Assembly: GCA_041487535.1 (NCBI GenBank)
Contig: JBGPNM010000065.1
Coordinates: forward strand, 1 to 5,066
Length of the DNA: 5,066 bases
Reading direction: 5' to 3'
Origin: JANWHZ01 sp041487535
GTDB lineage: Bacteria > Patescibacteriota > Saccharimonadia > Saccharimonadales > UBA4665
The number at the start of each line of letters is the position of its first letter. Position 1 is the first letter of the stretch. Shown one piece after another: positions 1-5,066 of the stretch. The translations under genes and the position numbers were made by a program. Below the pieces are notes generated by a model. It did not search any database. It was not told the origin of the DNA and saw nothing but the letters and a program-made list of their open reading frames with translations.

Positions 1-933
1 CAACTGAAGAAAGTATTCCGCGGTTACGATTTCCGGCTGGTCAACAATCTGGACTGGACGAGCAAGCTGACGGTCATCGAATTTTTGCGCGATATCGGCA
101 AGCACTTCAGCATGACGCCGCTGGTGCAGCGCGACTACATCGCCAAGCGGCTTGGTGAAGATGGCGCTGGCGTCAGCTACGCCGAATTTAGCTATACCAT
201 CCTGCAAGGCATGGATTTTCTGCATTTGTACGACACGTACGGCTGCACGCTCCAGCTTGGCGGATCCGACCAGTGGGGCAATTGCCTGTCGGGCGTGGAG
301 CTTATCCGCCGGGCGCGCGGCGCCGAGGCGCATGTCATCACACTGCCGCTCATCATCAATAAGGCCACCGGCAAGAAGTTTGGTAAAAGTGAAGAAGGCG
401 CCGTCTGGCTCGATCCCGACAAAACCTCGCCGTACAAATTTTACCAGTTCTGGCTGAACAGCGACGACGAGGGTGTGGAGGGTTACTTGAAAGTATATAC
501 GGAGCTGGATAAGCCGGCCCTGGAGCAAACAATGCAGAAGTTTAACGACGACCGGGCTGGCCGGACAGCGCAAAAAACGCTGGCCTATGAAGTCACGAAG
601 CTCATTCACGGTGAAGAAAAAGCTGAAGCCGTGCGCAGAGCCACCGATGCACTATTCAGTGAAGAGCAAATGTTTGATGCGCTCTCACCGGCCGAGAAGC
701 AGCTGCTAAAGTCAGAACTACCAGTTGTGAAAGGTATACAGGGCCGCAGATTTGCTGCCACGCTCGTGGATGCTGGCCTCGCACGCTCAAACTCCGAAGC
801 CATGCACTTTATAGATGCGGGAGCGATAAAAGTCAACAATGTACGTATTTTAAATGAAGCAGGGGGAGCATTGCGGGCCGGCGACAATCTAATACAACGG
901 GGCAAAAATAGCTTTGCGATCGTGGTACACTAA
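1..933 (+). CDS. tyrS: Tyrosyl-tRNA synthetase, 3' part (5' end outside window)
   Basis: This enzyme activates tyrosine with ATP and charges tRNA-Tyr in the cytoplasm. The frame is open from base 1, so the true start lies upstream; 310 residues are visible of a family usually about 400-430 long. Signatures of bacterial TyrRS, numbered from the first visible codon, are: LVNN near 13-16; the tyrosine-pocket segment YTILQGMD (65-72), whose Tyr, Gln and Asp match the substrate-binding residues of Bacillus TyrRS; GGSDQWGN (87-94); and KFGKS (126-130, bases 376-390), the usual bacterial form of the KMSKS ATP loop. WLDPDKTSPYKFYQFWLN follows at about 136-153. An S4 RNA-binding domain occupies roughly 240-310, with the typical ARSNSEA and GAIKVNN segments. 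The HIGH motif must lie off the left edge. It ends with TAA, 39 bases before the methyltransferase, with no clear terminator between. Identity is secure. Confidence 0.96.
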   Translation, partial: QLKKVFRGYDFRLVNNLDWTSKLTVIEFLRDIGKHFSMTPLVQRDYIAKRLGEDGAGVSYAEFSYTILQGMDFLHLYDTYGCTLQLGGSDQWGNCLSGVELIRRARGAEAHVITLPLIINKATGKKFGKSEEGAVWLDPDKTSPYKFYQFWLNSDDEGVEGYLKVYTELDKPALEQTMQKFNDDRAGRTAQKTLAYEVTKLIHGEEKAEAVRRATDALFSEEQMFDALSPAEKQLLKSELPVVKGIQGRRFAATLVDAGLARSNSEAMHFIDAGAIKVNNVRILNEAGGALRAGDNLIQRGKNSFAIVVH

Positions 934-958
934 ACATTCTGATACAATGACAGTAAAA

Positions 959-964
959 TATAAT
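959..964 (+). promoter_or_regulatory. Putative -10 box (TATAAT) for the methyltransferase
   Basis: A perfect TATAAT ends 8 bases before the ATG at 973, so transcription would start at about 971-973, on or next to the start codon. No convincing -35 lies 16-18 bases upstream. A second candidate, TGATACAAT at 940-948 (extended -10 form), would start at about 955 and leave a leader of some 18 bases without a Shine-Dalgarno. The assignment is inferred from position and sequence only. Confidence 0.5.
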
Positions 965-972
965 ACACTTGC

Positions 973-1764
973 ATGATGGATACCCAAGCACCAGCAATAT
1001 CCGGTAAGACGCACCGCAAGGCGGATCAATACAACGATCCGAAGTATAACTATTTGCGATATTGGGAAGGCCGTGAGTACGAGCACGCTGCTGAGGAAAT
1101 GGCCATCAATCGGCTGCTTAGACACAAGCATTTTGCGCGCGCCGTTGATATCGGCGGCGGCTACGGCCGGCTTTGCCTGCTTCTGAAGCACTACGCCGAT
1201 AAAATTGTGCTGGCAGAGCCAAGCCAGCAGCAGTTGGATATGGCCAAAGATTTTTTGAAAGACGACCCGGAAATCGAGCGTAAGCTGGTGCAGGCCGATG
1301 ATTTGCAGCTGCCCGATGCATCGGTAGACTTGGTGACTATGGTTAGGGTCATGCACCATTTGCCGGACCCGACGGCGGAGTTGGCAGAGATCGCCCGCGT
1401 GCTTACGGATGACGGATATGCCATCATCGAGATGGCAAACTACGCCCACGCCCGTAACCGCTTGAAGCACCTGGTGCGAGGACAACGGTTGCCGCTTAAG
1501 CCCGTTGATATCCGTTCTTCCGAAAATCGCAAGGAAGGTGAAATTCCGTTCGTCAACCACAACCCGCATACCGTGATCCGCCAGCTGGCTCATGCCGGAT
1601 TGCGGGTTGAGCGTGAGTTGTCTGTCTCGAATTTACGGAGCCCGTGGCTTAAGCACAACCTGCCGCTGAAGGCTATGCTGGCAACCGAACGGTTGCTGCA
1701 GGTGCCAATGGCATCGATCTATTTCGGCCCGAGCATTTTTTTCTTGGTTCGTAAAGCCGACTAG
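973..1764 (+). CDS. Class I SAM-dependent methyltransferase, substrate unknown
   Basis: This is a cytoplasmic methyltransferase of 263 residues with a Rossmann-type fold. Motif I, VDIGGGYGR (58-66), is the glycine-rich S-adenosylmethionine loop. The acidic residue ending strand 2 is Glu82 in VLAEPSQ. QADDLQLP (107-114) is the adenine-contacting region. VDLVTMVRVMHHLPDP (118-133) is the motif that precedes the active site in Methyltransf_11/25-type enzymes, followed by the helix and strand of ARVLTDDGYAIIEMANY. The C-terminal 100 residues contain a basic stretch (NRLKHLVRGQRLPLK, 162-176) and end in a hydrophobic strand (YFGPSIFFLVRK) without a membrane segment. Such a layout fits small molecules, lipids or sugars as well as RNA or protein, so no substrate is proposed. 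ATG at 973 is chosen, with a second ATG at 976. There is no Shine-Dalgarno, and a TATAAT box lies directly upstream. The position between tyrS and recG gives no clear functional hint. Confidence 0.88.
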   Translation: MMDTQAPAISGKTHRKADQYNDPKYNYLRYWEGREYEHAAEEMAINRLLRHKHFARAVDIGGGYGRLCLLLKHYADKIVLAEPSQQQLDMAKDFLKDDPEIERKLVQADDLQLPDASVDLVTMVRVMHHLPDPTAELAEIARVLTDDGYAIIEMANYAHARNRLKHLVRGQRLPLKPVDIRSSENRKEGEIPFVNHNPHTVIRQLAHAGLRVERELSVSNLRSPWLKHNLPLKAMLATERLLQVPMASIYFGPSIFFLVRKAD

Positions 1765-1788
1765 TACACTCCAACTACGGCCGCCACG

Positions 1789-1794
1789 TATACT
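1789..1794 (+). promoter_or_regulatory. Putative -10 box (TATACT) for recG
   Basis: TATACT matches the -10 consensus at five of six bases and ends 9 bases before the ATG at 1804, so transcription would start at about 1801-1803. No recognisable -35 lies at the expected distance. The geometry repeats that of the methyltransferase gene, which is the main reason to take it seriously. Confidence 0.4.
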
Positions 1795-1803
1795 TAAGTG
1801 ATA

Positions 1804-3840
1804 ATGAGGATTGATGATAGCATCCGGTTGCTCAAAGGGGTGGGCGAGGCGTCTTCCAAGCTGTATGCACGCTTAGGCGTAACAACGCTGGGCCAGTTAA
1901 TCGATTACTACCCGCGGACGTATGATGACTATTCTACAGTCAGTCCGATCCGGCGTTTGCGGCCCGGCATAGTGACGATTAAGGGTAAGATCGGGCAACT
2001 GGCCGGCCGCTATGTGCGGCGCGGCATGCACGTTACCGAAGCGATCGTCACAGATGACACCGGCAGCGTCCGGCTGGTGTGGTTCAACCAGCCCTACCGC
2101 GTGACATCGCTGCGGGCCGGGCAGGAATATTTTGTTTCCGGCATATTCGAGCTGGCCCGGCAGCGGTTTGCCATTACCAGCCCTAGCGTAGAGGCGGTTA
2201 GTGAGTTCCCGGTGAATACTGCCCGCATCGTCCCGGTGTACCGCGAGACAAAAGGCCTGTCTTCCCGGCAGATCCGCCTGGTGCTGAAGGCAGTTACGCC
2301 GCTTATGCATTCACTGCCGGAAACGCTGCCGGATTGGCTGTTGGCAGCGCACAAGCTTATAAGCCGCGCCGAGGCGGTGGAGCAACTGCATTTTCCCGCC
2401 AGCAGCGAGGCGCTGGCTGCAGCCCGCGAACGCCTTGGCTTCGAGGAAGTATTTGGCCTGAGTCTGGCCAGCCTGCTGAATAAGCTGGAAATCATGAGCG
2501 AATACGCGCCTGCTGTGCCATTCGAGGAGTACGTGGCCAAAGAGTTTGTCGGCCATTTGCCGTTTAAGCTGACTGATGCGCAGCGCAAAGCTATCTGGCA
2601 AATATACCTTGATATGCAGCGCGACCGTCCCATGAACCGTCTGGTGGAAGGTGACGTTGGCTCGGGCAAGACGGTAGTAGCAGCTATGGCGGCGGTAATG
2701 GTGCTGCACCACGGCCACCAGGTCGCTTTGATGGCACCAACCGAAATTCTGGCACGCCAGCACGCCGAGACACTGGCGCAATTGCTCCGTCCGCTTGGTT
2801 TGGACCGGCACGTCGGCTTGCTGGTTGGCGGCATGGCTCCCGCGCAGAAGCAGTTGGCACACCAGAGCATCGCACGGGGCGATATGCGCTTCATCGTCGG
2901 CACGCATGCGCTGATTCAGGATAAAGTAGACATGCACCGGCTGGAACTCGTGATTATAGACGAACAACACCGTTTCGGTGTTGAACAGCGGAAGGAACTG
3001 ATGGCCAAAGCCGGCCATATGCCGCACGTCCTGAATTTAACCGCTACGCCTATTCCGCGCAGCCTGGCGCTGACGCTGTACGGTGAGCTGGATATATCGG
3101 TTTTGGATGCCAAACCGGCCGGACGCCAGCCTATTACAACCAAAATATGTTCACCTAACTCCCGGGCTCAGCTGTATGTACGCCTCCGACAGGAGCTGGA
3201 GCAGGGCCGCCAGGTCTTCGTAGTTTGTCCGCTCATTACCGAATCGGACGCGCTGCAAGCAAGTGCCGCCGAAAAAATCTTCGAGCAAATGGCAAAGCGA
3301 GATTTTAAAGAGTATCGGGTCGGCCTGCTGCACGGCAAGATGAAGCCGTCCGAGAAGAATGACGTGATGCAAGCCTTCGTCGATCACCGGCTGGACATAT
3401 TAGTATCCACGACCGTTATCGAGGTAGGTGTGGACGTGCCGAACGCCAGCATCATGCTGATAGAAGGCGCCGACCGCTTTGGTCTGGCACAGACTCACCA
3501 ACTGCGCGGCCGGGTGGGCCGCGGCGAGCACCCGGCATATTGCTACCTGATGATGAGCGATGCCCGCGCGCCGTCGGCACGGCTACGGGCACTGGAACGC
3601 ACCAACGACGGCTTCAAACTGGCAGAGCTCGACCTGGAGATGCGCGGCCCCGGTGCCATTTACGGTACGTTCCAACACGGCCAATTGGACTTGCGCATCG
3701 CCAAGCTCACGGATGTTCACTTGATTACCCGCGCCCGTCAGGCCGCCCGCGAGTTTATAGACAGGGGCGAGGACGTTACCCGCTATGCCGAGCTGAATGC
3801 CCGCATCAAACGCCTCCGTGCTGTGACTAATCTGAATTAG
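1804..3840 (+). CDS. recG: ATP-dependent DNA helicase RecG
   Basis: RecG is an SF2 double-strand DNA translocase that regresses stalled forks and drives branch migration of Holliday junctions and R-/D-loops. From ATG 1804 it has 678 residues, close to the 693 of E. coli RecG, so it looks complete. Numbering from this ATG: an N-terminal GVGEASSKLYARLGV helical segment (about 13-27); a wedge/OB-fold DNA-binding domain (about 45-150); Walker A GDVGSGKT (283-290); motif Ia APTEILARQH; motif II DEQH (386-389), the RecG form of DEAD/H; motif III TATPIPR (413-419); motif V STTVIEVGVDVPNAS; motif VI QLRGRVGRG (566-574); and the RecG/Mfd-type translocation region around RGPGAIYGTFQHG (614-626). A GTG at 1798 in the same frame would add two residues. 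ATG 1804 is preferred for its spacing from the TATACT box. There is no Shine-Dalgarno. It begins 39 bases after the methyltransferase stop and ends with TAG. Confidence 0.97.
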   Translation: MRIDDSIRLLKGVGEASSKLYARLGVTTLGQLIDYYPRTYDDYSTVSPIRRLRPGIVTIKGKIGQLAGRYVRRGMHVTEAIVTDDTGSVRLVWFNQPYRVTSLRAGQEYFVSGIFELARQRFAITSPSVEAVSEFPVNTARIVPVYRETKGLSSRQIRLVLKAVTPLMHSLPETLPDWLLAAHKLISRAEAVEQLHFPASSEALAAARERLGFEEVFGLSLASLLNKLEIMSEYAPAVPFEEYVAKEFVGHLPFKLTDAQRKAIWQIYLDMQRDRPMNRLVEGDVGSGKTVVAAMAAVMVLHHGHQVALMAPTEILARQHAETLAQLLRPLGLDRHVGLLVGGMAPAQKQLAHQSIARGDMRFIVGTHALIQDKVDMHRLELVIIDEQHRFGVEQRKELMAKAGHMPHVLNLTATPIPRSLALTLYGELDISVLDAKPAGRQPITTKICSPNSRAQLYVRLRQELEQGRQVFVVCPLITESDALQASAAEKIFEQMAKRDFKEYRVGLLHGKMKPSEKNDVMQAFVDHRLDILVSTTVIEVGVDVPNASIMLIEGADRFGLAQTHQLRGRVGRGEHPAYCYLMMSDARAPSARLRALERTNDGFKLAELDLEMRGPGAIYGTFQHGQLDLRIAKLTDVHLITRARQAAREFIDRGEDVTRYAELNARIKRLRAVTNLN

Positions 3841-3851
3841 CCATACATCTC

Positions 3852-3880
3852 TGGCGTTTTGCCAATCAATCTCGTAAAAT
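3852..3880 (+). promoter_or_regulatory. Tentative promoter upstream of tRNA-Leu
   Basis: TAAAAT (3875-3880) differs from TATAAT at one base, and a poor -35 candidate TGGCGT (3852-3857) lies 17 bases upstream. Transcription would begin at about 3887, giving a leader of roughly 100 bases before the mature tRNA. No better promoter is visible closer to the tRNA. The tRNA could instead be reached by read-through from recG. Confidence 0.25.
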
Positions 3881-3910
3881 AACGGCTGTTGGGTTGTTAG
3901 GAAAAGAGCA

Positions 3911-3935
3911 GCCGGAGCGGCGGATTTACTCCGGC
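3911..3935 (+). other. Perfect 7-bp hairpin in the tRNA-Leu leader
   Basis: GCCGGAG (3911-3917) pairs perfectly with CTCCGGC (3929-3935) around an 11-base loop. The stem is G+C-rich and should form in RNA. No T-run follows, so it is not a standard terminator. It may be a processing or small-RNA structure, or chance in G+C-rich DNA. Confidence 0.35.
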
Positions 3936-3945
3936 GCCCCGCGCG

Positions 3946-3976
3946 ATGAGAAAAACCCTTTGGGGGTTTGTCTCAT
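3946..3976 (+). terminator. Long hairpin resembling an intrinsic terminator, just before tRNA-Leu
   Basis: ATGAGA (3946-3951) pairs with TCTCAT (3971-3976). Inside it AAACCC (3953-3958) pairs with GGGTTT (3964-3969), separated by a single A-G mismatch and closed by a 5-base loop TTTGG. The AAACCC...GGGTTT core looks like a terminator, but the downstream U-tract is poor (TTTGTCTCATTACC). It lies 106 bases after recG and 9 bases before the mature tRNA 5' end. If it terminated efficiently it would also cut off transcription of the tRNA from any promoter further upstream. Partial termination of recG transcripts or a tRNA 5'-processing structure are both possible. Confidence 0.4.
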
Positions 3977-3985
3977 TACCTTCGA

Positions 3986-4069
3986 GCGCGAGTGGTGGAA
4001 TGGTAGACACGCTAGCCTTAGGAGCTAGTGCCGCAAGGCGTGGAGGTTCAAGTCCTCTCTCGCGCACCA
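3986..4069 (+). tRNA. tRNA-Leu (anticodon UAG), CCA encoded
   Basis: A complete type II tRNA. The acceptor stem GCGCGAG (3986-3992) pairs fully with CTCGCGC (4059-4065), followed by discriminator A and encoded CCA (4067-4069). The D-arm has a 3-bp stem GTG/CAC (3995-3997, 4008-4010). The anticodon stem CTAGC/GCTAG (4012-4016, 4024-4028) closes the loop CTTAGGA, with anticodon TAG at 4019-4021 reading CUA and probably other CUN codons. The long variable arm GCC-GCAA-GGC (4030-4039) is typical of leucine tRNAs. The T-arm stem is GGAGG/CCTCT (4042-4046, 4054-4058, one G-U pair) with loop TTCAAGT. Its last 22 bases overlap the end of the recombinase gene on the other strand, which marks it as the integration site of a mobile element. 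All arms pair, so it should be functional. Confidence 0.97.
4048..4069. other. Probable attachment-site junction (attL or attR) in the tRNA 3' end
   Basis: The host tRNA gene and the element's recombinase gene share these 22 bases: T-loop, 3' half of the T and acceptor stems, and CCA. Host-like G+C-rich sequence lies to the left and A+T-richer element sequence to the right. Re-creating an intact tRNA 3' end is standard for elements that integrate in tRNA genes. The exact crossover point cannot be seen because the other end of the element is outside the window. Confidence 0.55.
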
Positions 4070-4932
4070 GACGACATTTCAATAGCTTTTACCAAGCTAT
4101 CAAACGGCTCTTTCCAGATGACGGAGAGGTCGTTTTTGTCATTTACACGTAGGTTCAAGAACAAAATGCTTGCAACACGGTCTTTTTCAACTGCTGAACC
4201 TGCTCTCATCTTGTCAGGAGCTAATTTTACGAGGTTCAAGAACTGCTCTTTGGTAAGCTTGATTTTACTTGGATTTGCAATCTTTTCCTTGAGCTTGTCT
4301 ATATCTTCGTCTAATCCTTGGGTTTCATTGGCAAGCTGTTCGATTTTATCTTCGTTAATTGCGTATGCTGGTGAACTGCGGTTGATTTTACCAAGACCAA
4401 GCGACAAGTCATCAAGCTCTTTCTTTTTGTGGGCATAAGCCCCTCGTTTACTGGCAATATCTTGTTTAATCTTGATAATCTTTGCGTCAGTGAAGCTGTC
4501 TATACGCTTGCTATAACGCTCATACGCTTCGTCTGTTAGCTCTAGCTTTTCTAGTAGCTCATATATTGCATCAAAGATATAAAACGCCCTAACCGACTTA
4601 ACGGTGCGAGTACATTCTTTATTATCGCAACGATATGAAAGAACACGATGTTCGCTTCCGCCAGGCTTGTTTTTACCAGCTTGCATCCACCTTGTATCAT
4701 TACATACACAACAGTAAACCATTCGAGCGAGTGGCTTGAACTCTAATCTTTTCTTGGAGCTAGTATCACGTTTTCGGGTATAAGCTAGAGCTTGGACCTG
4801 ATTATAAGTATCTTGGTCAATCATTGGCTCAAAGTTCAGTTGAATAGTACGCAAGTCGGTCGTTTGTTGGGTTTGTTCAAGTATACCAAAGTAAAAGGGG
4901 TCACGGAACATATTTCCTACACTTTCACGCAT
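4048..4932 (-). CDS. Large serine recombinase, C-terminal part without the catalytic domain
   Basis: This 294-residue protein is the back half of a large serine recombinase (site-specific integrase) as found on phages and integrative elements. RESVGNMFRDPFYFGILE (2-19) matches the end of the recombinase domain (PF07508), where NPFYYG is the usual form. A zinc ribbon (PF13408-like) follows, with Cys74 and Cys77 (MVYCCVC) and Cys102 and Cys107 (YRCDNKEC). Residues about 145-235 are charged, heptad-like helix, the coiled-coil region that in this family controls integration versus excision. The N-terminal resolvase domain with the catalytic serine, normally about 150 residues, is absent. TGA occurs in frame four codons before the ATG. 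A GGAGGGTGA Shine-Dalgarno-like stretch (4950-4942) precedes the ATG, though its core is 12-13 bases away. The last six codons and the stop lie within tRNA-Leu. This could be a broken integrase, a split gene or a separately translated C-terminal protein. Confidence 0.8.
   Translation of the reverse strand: MRESVGNMFRDPFYFGILEQTQQTTDLRTIQLNFEPMIDQDTYNQVQALAYTRKRDTSSKKRLEFKPLARMVYCCVCNDTRWMQAGKNKPGGSEHRVLSYRCDNKECTRTVKSVRAFYIFDAIYELLEKLELTDEAYERYSKRIDSFTDAKIIKIKQDIASKRGAYAHKKKELDDLSLGLGKINRSSPAYAINEDKIEQLANETQGLDEDIDKLKEKIANPSKIKLTKEQFLNLVKLAPDKMRAGSAVEKDRVASILFLNLRVNDKNDLSVIWKEPFDSLVKAIEMSSGARERT
4082..4100. repeat. Perfect 7-bp inverted repeat beside the tRNA junction
   Basis: ATAGCTT (4082-4088) and AAGCTAT (4094-4100) are separated by TTACC and start 13 bases after the tRNA CCA. 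It lies in the last codons of the recombinase. It may be part of the attachment site or a weak tRNA 3' hairpin; no T-run follows on either strand. Confidence 0.4.
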
Positions 4933-4941
4933 TTCGCACTT

Positions 4942-4950
4942 TCACCCTCC
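4942..4950 (-). promoter_or_regulatory. Shine-Dalgarno-like stretch for the recombinase fragment
   Basis: GGAGGGTGA resembles the anti-SD complement GGAGGTGA with one extra G, and it contains the upstream TGA stop. The GGAGGG core ends 12 bases before the ATG at 4932, slightly far, while the TGA part is 9 bases away. It contrasts with the methyltransferase and recG, which lack such a site. Confidence 0.4.
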
Positions 4951-5064
4951 CAACCGAGCTTCCAGCGCTAGCTGAATGCTCGGTTTTATAACCTCCCATT
5001 TTTGTTGGTACATGCTGGTTTGTATGCTGTTCGCTTGGTCACGTTGTCTTCTCTTGTGTCTTCG
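4942..5064 (-). CDS. Partial reading frame ending just upstream of the recombinase, unrecognised
   Basis: Forty residues are open from the right edge of the window to the TGA at 4944-4942, in the same frame as the recombinase and ending nine bases before its ATG. The start begins very basic (RRHKRRQR) and the end reads KPSIQLALEARLGG. I do not recognise the protein. It does not clearly resemble the middle of a serine recombinase, although GG followed by KCEMRESV across the stop could be aligned with the GGK segment before the NPFYYG motif of related enzymes. It may be the C-terminus of an upstream gene translationally coupled to the recombinase, the upstream part of the recombinase separated by a nonsense codon, or chance; an open frame of this length is not significant alone. 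Confidence 0.3.
   Translation of the reverse strand, partial: RRHKRRQRDQANSIQTSMYQQKWEVIKPSIQLALEARLGG
4952..4985. repeat. 34-bp imperfect palindrome upstream of the recombinase fragment
   Basis: The outer arms AACCGAGC (4952-4959) and GCTCGGTT (4978-4985) are perfect. An inner stem CAGC/GCTG (4963-4966, 4971-4974) plus one more pair (4961/4976) closes on a 4-base loop. As minus-strand RNA it has one A-A mismatch and one G-U pair in 15 positions. On the + strand it is followed by TTAT and would resemble a terminator facing right, but no + strand gene precedes it nearby. It could be an operator, a protein-binding site, a terminator or the end of a small inserted repeat. Confidence 0.5.
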
Positions 5065-5066
5065 CA

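Noticed and set aside
914..948. TTGCGA (914-919) with TACAAT (943-948) as a promoter for the methyltransferase
   Set aside because: The spacing is 23 bases, too long for a normal sigma-70-type promoter. The TATAAT at 959-964 is a better -10, though the extended form at 940-948 is kept as an alternative.
889..1593. Long open frame on the minus strand opposite the methyltransferase (234 codons)
   Set aside because: It is fully antisense to a gene with clear methyltransferase motifs, shows no recognisable domain, and is explained by the G+C-rich codon use of the real gene.
2094..3027. Two long overlapping minus-strand frames opposite recG (269 and 238 codons)
   Set aside because: They are antisense to conserved helicase motifs, overlap each other in different frames, and have low-complexity, Ser/Arg- or His/Gln-rich translations.
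3897..4438. Short open frames across tRNA-Leu on both strands, including one resembling RERGLEPPRLAALAPKASVS
   Set aside because: These are translations of tRNA sequence, a well-known false protein pattern, or shadows of the recombinase. Only the recombinase C-terminus is supported as coding into the tRNA.
4942..4944. TGA read as glycine or another amino acid, making one continuous recombinase
   Set aside because: The tyrS, methyltransferase and recG frames use GGN for glycine and contain no internal TGA, and the recombinase itself ends at TGA, so a recoded UGA is not supported. The upstream residues also do not look like a recombinase core.
4985..4990. TATAAA on the minus strand as a -10 box for the recombinase
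   Set aside because: No -35 is visible at 16-18 bases, and it overlaps the palindrome arm. Support is too weak to list as a promoter.
1..5066. CRISPR array, toxin-antitoxin pair or defence system
   Set aside because: No regularly spaced repeats are visible, and none of the supported genes belongs to a known or plausible defence module.

Overview
The window suggests a bacterial chromosome, most likely a member of the Candidate Phyla Radiation (Patescibacteria), with Candidatus Saccharibacteria as my best guess. This rests on the general look of the RecG and TyrS proteins and of the serine recombinase, recalled without a database search. The long genes use GGN for glycine and have no internal TGA, so the UGA-as-glycine code of Gracilibacteria and Absconditabacteria is unlikely.

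Layout, left to right. Positions 1-933 hold the 3' part of tyrS (tyrosyl-tRNA synthetase, class Ic core plus S4 domain). Positions 973-1764 hold a class I SAM-dependent methyltransferase of unknown substrate. Positions 1804-3840 hold a complete recG (branch-migration helicase). All three are on the + strand with short gaps. Neither of the two visible starts has a Shine-Dalgarno, but each has a TATAAT-like box ending 8-9 bases before the ATG, which suggests leaderless mRNAs. A structured 145-bp gap follows, with a tentative promoter and two hairpins. Then comes a complete tRNA-Leu(UAG) gene with encoded CCA (3986-4069).

At the tRNA 3' end the character of the DNA changes. Hand-counted G+C is 73/120 in 2641-2760 and 50/120 in 4081-4200. 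A minus-strand gene (4048-4932) encodes the C-terminal part of a large serine recombinase: the end of the recombinase domain, a zinc ribbon and a long coiled-coil region. Its last six codons and stop lie inside the tRNA gene, and the stop is the complement of the T-loop. I read this as one end (attL or attR) of an integrated element running off the right edge of the window.

The recombinase lacks its N-terminal catalytic domain here. An in-frame TGA lies just upstream of its first ATG. A partial minus-strand reading frame and a 34-bp imperfect palindrome fill the last ~125 bases. The element may therefore be decaying, or the recombinase gene may be rearranged or split. No CRISPR array, rRNA or insertion-sequence ends were seen.
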